Shown here: in pieces, positions 47,747 to 58,513 of the stretch
Numbering within the stretch: the first letter of the stretch is position 1
Layout: each line of letters opens with the position of its first letter
Assembly (NCBI RefSeq): GCF_029784135.1
Contig: NC_073745.1
Coordinates: 282,879,803-282,943,802 of the forward strand
DNA from: Toxorhynchites rutilus septentrionalis
Taxonomy: Eukaryota > Arthropoda > Insecta > Diptera > Culicidae
DNA length: 64,000 nucleotides
Direction: 5' to 3'
Position numbers and translations under genes: made by a program
Notes under the pieces: generated by a model
Told to the model about the DNA's origin: nothing
Databases searched by the model: none
Seen by the model: the letters and a program-made list of their open reading frames with translations, nothing else

Positions 47747-47900
47747 GCTATGTGGATAGCGTGGTCGTGTAAAACAACCTTACACACCAGCCGGCCTTGA
47801 TTCGATCCCCGTTGACATCGTTTGGACTTCCTTCTTGGGTACAATCCCAAGCTGACGTTCAGTCTTAAAGAAAGAGATGTCTGCTCCCATACACACAAAC
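47747..47900 (+). repeat. tRNA-derived SINE fragment
   Basis: Plus-strand TGGCTATGTGGATAGCGTGG (A box) and GGCCTTGATTCGATCCCCG (B box) lie about 30 bases apart, followed by a tRNA-unrelated region. This is typical of insect tRNA-derived SINEs and differs from the one at 58226. The end and duplication are not defined. Confidence 0.6.
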
Positions 47901-50033
47901 ATTTCAAAGCTTTTTTGGTTGTATTATTGGAACATAATCCTCGAAAAAATATTGAAATGTATAAGCTATACTGAGTAAATTTTCTACATTATAACCTAGT
48001 TGTTCCATGTCGGTTTTATGAAAATGGAAATGTTTGATTCTGGTGAATTCCGAATCTTTACGATATTGCGGAACCCGCAATGCGAGTTTTGAATGAAAAT
48101 ACAAAAAAAAATCTACACTTAATTCTGAATGATGGATTGCATTTAGAAACGTTTTCTAGACTGAAATCATTGTGACTTCTGAATCTGGTGTCAGATTATG
48201 CGAAAATGGAAACCACTGCATTCGGGAGTTTAAAACTGTAATTATTTTGGTTTGCTTTAATAAGGGCTTTAAATTTCCTAGTTCATCGAACTCTAGTTTT
48301 GAAAACGCCTATCTAGAAATTGTTAATAAATAGAATATTGTTAATAGGACATATGCGGCAATGTGTTCATATGTGGGGTTCGCCACACATTTGGCCACAA
48401 ACACCCAATAAAACCATCATTGTGATGACAATATTTTCTTTTTACATAGAAAAAGGATCTTTTTCCAACTCTTCTGAAAGCACTTATCTTGCGAAACCAA
48501 TAACTGGAATCAATTGGGGAGCTTGAATTTTTCCTTTTATACAGTTGCGACTATTTGTCACTGACAAATTGGCCGTTGAATAGGAAGAAAACAACAATTA
48601 TGTAACTTCATGAACAAATTACCTATCGAACATTTTTTTGGTCAAACCTCGTATGTTTATTCCATTCGATAAAAAATAACCACGTATTTTTTTATTTCAC
48701 TAATCCACTAATCACTAATGTGAAAGGAAACCACGCACCTGAAACATTTTTTAACTGATATGGACACACCTCTTTGTGATACTGGTATTTCACTAAGTTC
48801 CATCTATTCAAAAGTTTCTTTGGGCATACTTGTAGTAATAAGTTTAGCCAAGTCACAGGAAGAAAAGCTTGCTGTCCCGTCAAGCTATCCCATAGCATCT
48901 TCTGAACTCACTGTAACCTGACTGCCGAATTTGTCAGACTAACTGTTCTAATCTCCGGTTTAATCAAACATTTGACCCGTTGAATGAATTTCAGGTTGTA
49001 GCCCATCCGTTCATTCTGACGGTTGTCTGTTTGATCCTTTAGAAATCGCTCGTGGGCCTTCTTTCCTCGACAACATTCGCTCTCTCGATCAAGACCTATC
49101 AAGACTTACATATCCAATTCCACAATAAAAATAAACTCTACTATGTTCTAATCGCTAACACAATTCAGATTGGGGGAAACTATACGTGAACCCAAGACAT
49201 AAAACCGATTACTGATAACCGTTTTAATCTATTTGACGTTTTATTTGGCAACTCGTTGAAAACAACAACAATGTGTGCGAGTGATTTAAACACACAAGTG
49301 CTCTCCACCAGACGGCATACATCAGATGCTTTGTATCATTCGATCGTGTTCCGCCTCGGATTTGAACTTGCGAACAGAATCGCATCGATATTTGGTTCAC
49401 AACGCTATCGATCCTCCAAAGTGATTTTGCTCTTACACCTCGTATCAAGCAAAAACACTGTGTGTGACAACTGCTTCAAAAAATGTGTTGACTGTTCGTC
49501 GGCAGGCGAGAGACTGTGTAATAGCATTTTTTTTTTGCTCATTTGTTTGTTTCATAATGGCAAAATGAAAAAAATATGGGTCTGAAGTTTTGGGATAAAG
49601 AAATACCATTTTTCGCGAAAACCTGAGAACCACTATATCGGTTTGGCACGGAATGACTGTATATACAGTTTAAAGAAAACATTTTTTTTGGTTTCAAATA
49701 TGGCCTTTTTCAAGCGAAAATGAAATATTTCAACGTTAAAGTGAAAGTTAATTGGCTTGGCTGAGTACAGTGAAATAAAAATCGTGATTTTTCTAGATTG
49801 TAGTTTGAAATTCATGAATTGGAATTGTTTAAAATGATATTGCAGCGAAATTTAAAAAGATAGAAGCTGGGTGTCAAAGAACGAATTGTAGAGCGATCAG
49901 AGAGCTTTAATTTGGCTGGTAGAAACATTCAAGTTTATTATGCATTTTTTGGACAAAATAAGAATAACACCTTAAAAATCACTTTTAAGTTTTTCATTTT
50001 CAAAATTTTTCATAAATCTACTAATTTGAAAGT
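47901..50033. other. Non-coding, no identifiable feature
   Basis: AT-rich with short chance ORFs only. Nothing could be supported as a gene or bounded repeat. Confidence 0.3.
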
Positions 50034-50041
50034 GTTACAAC

Positions 50042-50811
50042 CAGTGTTGCCACATTTTAATCTGTACCAGAGGGGTTAAAAATATTTTTCATCTGTACTT
50101 TTCCTTCAAAAGTATGTACCATCGAAAATATTGGTTGTAGAACAACTATATTGTATGAGAACGAAAAAACTCATTTATTTACTACAAATTCTACATTTAC
50201 ATTTGCTAGTTATTCGAGTGTTTGATGATGCTTATACAAAGCTACAATGTGTAATCAAATCTTTTGGTCTCAAAATAGTGTTCATCGTATCGTTGCTGAG
50301 CCGATTTCGAACCTTATTTTCGTTCTGATCATATTCAGAAAAAAATACCGAGGAGTGAGGCGCAGTGAGAACGATACAAATAACGCATCGAGGTGCCGAA
50401 AATGCGTGCTTTCTAGACATTAAATTTTTGACCATCAATGCTCGTTTTCTGAAATTGTGATTTCCTTACGGAGTAATTTCACTTTCAGGGTACGGAATTC
50501 ATTCTCCAGATCTTGTGTATTTCCATCATAGAACCCTGGAAACGAGTGTCGCCCTTATGAAAGAGATCAACTCTTGCATTATCCATTCCAATCCATTTAT
50601 ATCAGCAGCACCAAGCGATACTGCGGCGTAAAAGTCGTTATGTACCTAAATGTTGCTTTCATCAAATGTAAGAAATTTCACACGCGGGAAAAATCTGTAC
50701 CAATCTGTACTTTTTGACGAAAATCTGTACTCTGTACCGTACAGAATCTGTACCAAAAATAACGAAAAAATCCATACCTTTCCACATAAATTTGTATGTT
50801 TGGCAACACTG
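50042..50811. mobile_element. Second hAT-like non-autonomous element, perfect 8-bp target duplication
   Basis: The ends are CAGTGTTGCCACA and, inward from the right, CAGTGTTGCCAAAC, flanked by identical GTTACAAC (50034-50041 and 50812-50819). It is 770 bp with no transposase. The word ATCTGTAC recurs near both ends (at least seven times), analogous to the CCTGATTTTT words in the element at 25820. hAT membership is inferred from the ends and the duplication length. Confidence 0.85.
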
Positions 50812-50819
50812 GTTACAAC

Positions 50820-51359
50820 TATATCCTATATTTTCTCATCCTTCAAATGGATACAACAAATTTGGTCTAGGTAGCGTAATTTTTGAATTAGAGTCAGCAA
50901 ACAGAGCCGAAACAGAGAAAAAAAAATCAATAACTGTGTCATTGTTGCAATTCGAACATATGCGTGAAAAGAGAAAGGTAAAAAAAATATGTTTATGAAA
51001 AATAAATATATTTTTTTTTATTCCATTGTATACAGTGAAATGAAATCGGGGACTGTATATAATCCAGTCCGCCCTTTATAGTATCAAAAACGTCGACGTC
51101 AGCAATCTAAATCCAAGGAAATAGTTGACGTAACGTTGGCATTGTATCGCACCTTAACAAACAATTTCGCTCAACGAAAACACACCAGGTACATTCTAAA
51201 CCAAACATGTATCTTTGGTAGCTCGAGGGGGAACGAAACTCTTGTGATGACGCAAACTGAGCAGACAAGTTCGCTGCTTTGAGAATAGAAACAGACAGAC
51301 AATTTGCCTCAGCGAAGATCCACTATTTATATCCTAGCGACTGCGTAATAGCTTTGTCG
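50820..51359. other. Non-coding, MITE end possible
   Basis: ACTGTATATAATCCAGTCCGCC near 51053-51074 resembles the terminal motif of the 6871 MITE family (GGACTCGATTATA). No partner end was found. Confidence 0.35.
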
Positions 51360-51594
51360 TTTAAGTCGTAAATATTGAATAAGTCGAGAACTAATCATGC
51401 AAAAGCAACCAATTTTGGCATATGTACTAGGAAATTTATAGAAAAGGAAATTGTAAATGGTCAATTAGAAAATCAATCAATGAACGTCGTTCTGCGGTTG
51501 GACCCATCAACGTTCGCTTATTTAGAAAACGTGAATGTTTGAAGGTATAAAAAAAGTAAGTTTTGGATGGGACGAAGTGTGCCGGGTCAGCTAG
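51360..51594 (+). mobile_element. Helitron-like 3' end, copy 2
   Basis: It shares with 63355-63504 the blocks AATCAATCAATGAAC, TCTGCG(G/A)TTGGAC, GAAAACGTGAATGTTTGAAG and GGGACGAAGT.TGCCGGGTC, ending CTAG at 51591-51594 followed by T. The upstream AAGTCGAGAACTAATCA matches the repeated unit at 62890-63170. Confidence 0.55.
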
Positions 51595-53940
51595 TACCTA
51601 AATAAAATAAACTAGATACAAAAAAGGTGTTCTTCACGCAACCATTCAGGACAGCGCCATGCCACGCATATTGGTGTGAGTTACTGGGAGATTGGAAGGG
51701 AGGGTCTTATGCATTTGCCTTATAGTTTAGACCTGCCACCAACTCATGAGAATCTTTTCTTATCTACGTCGAATGATCTTGCTTATAAAAATTCGTCTCA
51801 AAATAAACATGTTGTGATGAGGGTTTCGAAGAGAAGGCAAACCGGAATTACATTCAAAATAACAACAATTCATCGCGCAAAACTGTGCATATTTTTACTG
51901 AGTCGGATCATTCTATCTATACCAAATAAAGCCTCCAATTATTGGAAAAATAACGGATTCCTTTTTACTATTTTTTATATTGAAGAAATCCAACTTACAG
52001 AAACATTTTTTTCCTTTTTAATTCTATATGGTTCCGTCACATCATTCTTTTTAAGAGTGCTATATTGAGGTATACAGAGTTACTCAGTGCGAATAAGTTA
52101 AGGTGTGGTGGAATGTCATATTTAATGAGAAAAGTTCTTTCAATTCGAACAGCCGTCGATAGATGGCACCACTAGACTGCCCAAATATGCGTGGTTGTCG
52201 CTTACGTTTACGAGTTTTTCAATTGAACTAAAATAACAAAAATCATAGAACCTTTCCGACATACTTCTCACCGTTAATATTATTAATATTATTTAGTATT
52301 AATTATTATTATTAATAATTATTTATATTATGAATATTATTTATGAGATAGAGCCAGAATGTATCTTATAGAATACTCTATAATATGTGTGTTCCCGCTA
52401 GAGATTTTTCCATTCTCTGTATCCCAGTTGGGAACCGACCGACCGACAGAACTTGTTTCTAATTATCAACATCCCTCAACCGTGTTTGGTCCAACTATGG
52501 CCCGAATTCTTCACGTCGCTCCCGGAGGACATGCTGTGATAATTTTTCTCCATTGCTTTCCATGCTAAGGATAATATTCCAACAAAAAGCGCTTTTCTGC
52601 CGTCATTTTTCTTTATTTTTTTATGCTGTTTCTACCTTGATTGCGAAGAGAAAACTTGCTCTTCTAACTTTCAGCATTTGCTGTCCGCCGGAACGAAACC
52701 GACTAAAATATTGTACTTCATAAAACTTTTCCCATATCCCGGGTATCTCATTTCGTGGAATGACTACAGGGGATAATCACATTCTCACAAAGAGAGCGAG
52801 CGCGCAATTTGTCGAAGTACTGTTTGAGAATTCAATAATTCAAAACGACGCTAATCATACCAACAATAATCGAGACAAACAAAAACAAACAATACGCATT
52901 TCGGGACCGAGAAATGCGTAATATGTTTTCGTTCCTCCTCCCTCTGATGATCGGCATTTTCACTCAGTACAAACATATTTCAACTTCCGAGAGTTTCCTA
53001 ATTGGGAATATCTGTCTGAATGAGAAATACAAAAGGATTCCACACCTTCGAAAATCATTCACACTGTCGGAGAATTTCCTTTTGTTGTCGTTCAAAGTTT
53101 TCGAACTGTCGGAATCTGCTTTTCTTTTGCGTGAGGAGGAAGCTAGCGGACGATGAACTTTGTTCGGTTTACGGTTCACAGGCACTCTCTGTGATGTGAA
53201 GATCCTCGTAGCAGGTGCGGTGCACAAAATGTTTGCTTCAACTGGATGGATATAATCCCTCGGGGGCGACTCATGATGGTCAGAGAGATGAGTGGCAGAG
53301 TTGGGAATCGGCTTCGTTCCGTGTCGGTGGCAATTTGCTCCTGACCGTACTGGGAAGTGAGCCGAGCGGCGGAAAGTCATAGTTTTTAACGTTGTTTTCG
53401 CAACTTTTGCAGGCTGTAAAAGCGTGTGGTGCCACCACAAGAACCGTCCGGATGACGGTATCATATCATGGTTCGAGAAAATTGAATCAGTCTCACTCGG
53501 TCCGGTTGACAAATTTTGCACTGAATGTAATTATGTTGGTGTGCATCGGTGGGATAATTAGGTTTGGTCATGTTTGGTACATTCGATCGGAGGTGAGAAG
53601 TTTACGAATTTTCAATTTGAAGCGTGTTATGAAGCATATTATTTGGGATTTTCTCGAAACATCTGTTGCACTCTAACGAAGCTAGAGAAGCTTTTTGCTA
53701 TACCAAACATAGATCATAGTTTCCGAGCTCGACATGGCGCTCCATGGCTGTTTCAACTTTCTTTCGCAATGACAATAAGCTGACACAAGAGGAAAAATCT
53801 GACGCGCACTCGAATATTGTTAGGCTACGTTTAAAATTCTTATAAAATGAAGGGAGAGTTTTGAAACAATGCCGTAAGGGCGCTGCAAAAAATTTTCTTC
53901 AAATAGTTATATAACAAAAATATTATTACGCCTATTAACT
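51595..53940. other. Non-coding, partly GC-richer single-copy DNA
   Basis: A strongly AT-rich, self-complementary run of TTAATATTATT-type words is at 52275-52340. 52370-53780 looks single-copy. The 185-residue minus-strand frame at 52964-53521 has no recognisable domain, so I leave it unannotated. Confidence 0.35.
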
Positions 53941-53968
53941 GCTTTTTTTTCTTTCTTTACAGGTAAGA
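53930..53968 (+). promoter_or_regulatory. Second candidate recursive splice site
   Basis: A pyrimidine tract (GCTTTTTTTTCTTTCTTT at 53941-53958) ends ACAG at 53959-53962, followed at once by GTAAGA (53963-53968). CTATTAAC just upstream (53932-53939) is a good branch-point candidate. It is on the same strand and of the same architecture as the site at 5012-5048. No exon-like ORF lies downstream, so a zero-length exon is more likely than an ordinary acceptor. Confidence 0.55.
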
Positions 53969-55270
53969 ATAAAATCGAAACGAGAATCTCGTCCCATATC
54001 AGAAACACACAGAAAGACAACAGGTTTGAAAAAAAAAGTACAGCGAATTTCTATTTTAACAAACACACTCAGCAAAAAAAAATCCGAGCAAACGACAACA
54101 CCGGAAATGACTAGAATTACTCGGAAGTCTGTAAATTCGTAAACAAATTCATGCATGGAAATAAGATTTAAACCATTTCCCAACTACAGGTTTAGTTTTC
54201 GAAAATGCCACTTCCATATTTTCGGTTAAACATAACGAAAATGAAAAGAAAAACCTTGTTTTTTTGTGACTTTTTAAAGCTTCTTCAAGAACACTTTTCT
54301 AGCTTGATCAATAATAAATCCGAATAGTAAAAATATTCATACAAATGTAAGATTAGTACTCTCAGGAACCCAAATTACCAGTAAGCACTATGAAATAGCC
54401 CAATATTTGCTGATATAAAACATTGAATACATGCTTCTATGCTTGATGTGCTTATATAAGACAGATATAATGCTAGAAGAAAGAAATATAGGCCTCTTAG
54501 AATGTTAAAGTTACAACTTTTAATAAGCATTACAAGTACTCATATAGGGTACGATAGAAGCGTCAAGTTGTTTTGTTTCTGTCCATTTTTGGTGTTCAAC
54601 AGAAAATAAAAACTATAACTCTATTTACACATTTCATTATCCGCAACGCTTGATGGATGTTAATGTATTTTTTCCGTGCCATTGCTATCCGGACATCTAT
54701 TGATACAAATTCATCGTTTTTCAATCTCCGTTTGTCGTCAGACTTCCAGTACCCAGTATGCTAATATACGGCTATTCTGAATTAGAGGTCCCGAATTAGA
54801 GCCATAATCCTTATAGTTTATTGAATATATCTATTAATGAAATCTTTTCCCTTTAAACTTACTAAAGATACTCTATGATCGCAATGCTTCTGGAACGTCG
54901 TTTCTCAAAAATAAAAAAAAATAAAAATAGAAAAGGAATATTCGATAAAAATAGATTACGCATATGTTCTACAGTGGAAATTTTGTCCAATTGGTGTTGA
55001 TTTCTTCAATTGGAATCAAGCTGATAACATTTGGATTTGAGCTTCGTTGTTATGAAAATAATTATGAATTTTCAGGTGAAAAAAAGCACATTTTATATAC
55101 AAAACAAAGATTCGATTTGTACGTATAACTCATCATCACATAAGAAACGGTAGTCAGATTCAAGCTGTCTTTGAATCGGGAAGTTCATCTTCACCCAAAT
55201 TAGAATTATAGAATAAATTGGAGAACATTCTACAGTTGCATCGGGAGAAAACTTAGAAAAGAACAATTTT
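53969..55270. other. AT-rich non-coding DNA
   Basis: No gene or bounded repeat recognised. Confidence 0.3.
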
Positions 55271-57400
55271 AGGCGGTTCGGAAAATCTGGAATCTTTGAT
55301 CGGGGATCTGAAATCTGAATTTTAGAATTTAGTATACGGAGTCTTGGATCTGGCATCGAGAATCTGAAATTCAAATTTTTGAACAAAAAAGATTCGGAAT
55401 CGAGGTTGTGGAATCTGGAATTCAGAATCTTAACTCTGCAAATCTGGAATCTAGAAACTGGAATTTGAAATCTGAATTTCAGATTTTGAGACACGGAATC
55501 TGGAATCTGGTATTCGATATCTTGAATATTAAAGTTTGAGTCTGGAATCTTAAATCTAGATTGTGGAATCTGAATCTCAGATTTTGGAACACGGAGTCTG
55601 GTATCTTGGATCTAGCATCTCGGATCACAGACACAGGAATCTGGAATCAATGATCTGGATTCTGGAAACTGGAATCTGGTATATCAATGTGGAATCCAGC
55701 ACCTGGTATCTAGATCCAGGAATCTGTGCAATCTGGAAAAAAAGTAATTAAGATCTAAAATTTGGAATCTGGAATCTGAATTGTAAATATCAGATCAAAA
55801 TCCGAAACCTATTCTTAAATCTGGAATTTGGAATAATAAATCTGAAGTATAGAGCTTGGAGTCTGGTTAAGTCTGGTAAACCTGTATGTGAGATCTAAAT
55901 TACGAATTTCATATTTTGGAACATAGAATCTGGAATTTGAGATTTTGGAACACGGATTCAGGAGTCTGGAATCCTGAATCTGAAATCTGCGATCTATGTT
56001 GGAAATGTGATCAATCTGAAAAAAAAACAATCAGAAATCTTCTATCTAGTGACTGGTCTGAATTACGATTTTTTTTATATTGGAACAAGTACTACACAAA
56101 CTGGAGTCGGGAATATGGAATCTGAATTCCAGATTTTAGAACATAAAGATCGGGATCTGAAATCTTCGATCTGGAATATGTAATCATGAATTTGAATTCT
56201 GAAATGTGGAAACCAGACAGAGCCTTGAATCTGGATTCTGAATTTCAGACTTTAGAACACATACTTTGAAATTTTGATTCTGGATTTCACATTTTGGAGC
56301 GCGGAATTTGGAATCTGAAACCTGCAATCAGGGATGTGGAATCTAGAATATGGAATTTGGATCCTACAAGCTGAAACTAGGTTCTGAATTCCATATTTAG
56401 AAGCATGGAGTCTGGTCTGGAATTTGAAATCTGGATTCTTGTATCTGAAATCTGAACCACGAAGACTGGATTCTCCAATCAGGAATCTGGAATCGGGAAT
56501 CTCGAGTCTGTAAACTGAAGTTTGAAATCTAGATTATGAACTTCAGTTTTTGGAGCACGGTACTTAGAATTGAAAATCTGAAATCTGGAATATGGAATCT
56601 CTTTTCAGGAATCTTGAATTTAGAGTCTGATTCTGGATTTCTGGAATCTGTATTTCAGATTCTGAGTTTCATATTTTTGAGAACGGAGTCTGGAGTTTGC
56701 AATCGGGACTCTGGATTCTAAATTTCAAATTTTGTAGCACAAAGTCTTGAATCTGGCATCCGGAATCAGAAATCCGTGATCTGCAATCTGGAACCTGGAG
56801 TCTGAAATCCAGATTTTGAACTTCGGATTTTGGAGCATGGTGTCCAATATTTGGAATGTGGAATCTGAAATTTGGAAACTATAATCTGGAATTTGGAGTC
56901 TGATATCTGGATTCTAAATTCTGAAATTTAGATATATGTAGAGTCTATAAATCTGAAATCTGAAATCTGGATTCCGGATTCTGAATTTCAGATTTTAAAG
57001 CATGGGATTTGGAATCTGTATTTGAAAACTGGATTCAGTAAACTGAAATCTGGATTCGGATTTTCAAATTCCCTAGCTCGGAGTCTGGAGTTAGGAATCT
57101 GAATTCTGAATCCAGAGACTGAAATCTGAATTCTGGGTTCTCAGTTTCAGATTTTGGACCACGAAGTCTGGAACCTGGAATCTTGGATCCGAATTCTTGA
57201 TTCTGGAATCTCGAATCTAGAATCTCTAATCTGGAGTTTGAAATCTAGTTTTGTGGATCTGTGGCCCGTGGATCTCATCTGAATCTGAACCTGAAACCAT
57301 TAAGAATCTGGAATGTGGAACGTGATGTTTGGAATCTAGGATCGGAATCTCAAATTCGAAATTTGAAATCGACTTGAAGATTTAAGTGTATATATGACAC
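55270..57400. repeat. Degenerate heptamer satellite with longer super-repeat
   Basis: More than 2 kb consist largely of variants of the 7-mer TCTGGAA (also TCTGAAA, TCTGAAT). About every 60-150 bp the run is punctuated by a conserved block of the form ATTTCAGATTTTGGA-CACGGAGTCTGG (for example near 55486, 55575, 56285, 56540, 56980, 57145). Some fifteen blocks are visible. The period of seven explains why no long ORF survives. Flanking 57950-58210 and 58514-58660, and 63915-64000, carry the same words. Confidence 0.85.
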
Positions 57401-58212
57401 CTACAATTTAAATTAGAAATTCCAGATTCCTCATTTGCTAGGAATCTAGATATAAATCTGGTTCCTGTAATCTGGTTATTGAAACGCGAGACTTGCATAT
57501 GTACAATTCTCGAGTCTGAAAACAGTGTTTTCATAACAGATAATTGAATTGTGGAATACGTGTTACAGAATGAAATCCTCAATCCGAATCTGAAATTTGA
57601 GAATCTGTTTACCTGAAATGGATGTGGCTCTTCATAGCCAAACTGATTACGTGTCCGCCCATGTTCGCTTATACACGCTCTGCTGCTTTGCAACAAGAAA
57701 CATCGAACTGTTTGTGTTATTAATAACATAACAATGGAAGCATATCATATCGACTGTCCCGCTATGTACAGTCCAACTGTGAACAGTGAAACTAAATTAT
57801 TATATTGTGTAATTTACCCTCATGATGTCAATAAAATGGAAATGTGTACGATTAAATCCGGCTCTGTTAGAGCGTAAAATGCTAATAACCATAGATAAAA
57901 TGAATGAGTGGAATAAAAAAAAGGGTCAGGTTATATTTCAAAATTGAAATGTATATCGAGAATCTGAAATCTAAAATTTTAATTATAGGTCCGCATATTA
58001 GAGCTCACATTTGCAATGTAAGGATTTCGATTTAAATCTTGGAATAGAACACCTAAATATCAAACCTGGTCTTGAATTGTTAACTAAGCTATGAATTTGA
58101 AATTAATGACCAGTGCACAAGTACCCGGTCTGGATTCTAGTTTGGAATTCATATCTTAAACTTGAGAAACATGAGTCTGAATCTAGGAATCTTGAATCTA
58201 AAATCTAGTTTC
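57401..58212. other. Non-coding, fading edge of the heptamer satellite
   Basis: 57400-57950 looks single-copy. 57955-58212 again has GAATCTGAAATCTAAAAT-type words. No gene. Confidence 0.4.
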
Positions 58213-58225
58213 TCTCAATGGTCTT

Positions 58226-58500
58226 CTTCTTCTTCTTCTTCTTATATGGCACTAACGTTCCTAGAGGAACTCCGCCGTCTCAACGTAATATTACTTGCGT
58301 CATTTTCATTAGTACTTAGTTGAGATTTCTATGCCAAATAACACGCCTTGAATGCATTCTGAGTGGCAAGCTCTAGAATACGCGTGACCACAGTGCAAGT
58401 CAGAGGAATTTTCTTTGAAGAAAAATTTCCCCGACCAGAACGGGAATCGAACCCGAACCCCCGGCATGCTAGGTTTGACGCTAACCACTCGGCCACGGGA
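58226..58500 (-). mobile_element. Complete tRNA-derived SINE with 13-bp target duplication
   Basis: The tRNA-like head lies at the right end (58428-58500 read on the minus strand: CCCGTGGCCGAGTGGTTAGC A box and GGGTTCGATTCCCG B box). The body follows, and the tail is (AAG)n, seen as CTTCTTCTTCTT at 58226. The 13-mer TCTCAATGGTCTT flanks both sides perfectly (58213-58225 and 58501-58513). The structure is like the Feilai-type SINEs of Aedes. A perfect duplication means a fairly recent insertion, made by a LINE machinery in trans. Confidence 0.9.
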
Positions 58501-58513
58501 TCTCAATGGTCTT

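Noticed and set aside
52964..53521. 185-residue minus-strand ORF
   Set aside because: No recognisable motif, transmembrane or signal sequence. It lies in GC-richer single-copy DNA where chance ORFs are longer, and there are no splice or promoter signals that I can support.
55093..55494. 133-residue minus-strand ORF rich in Phe, Ser, Arg
   Set aside because: It is a translation of the heptamer satellite words.
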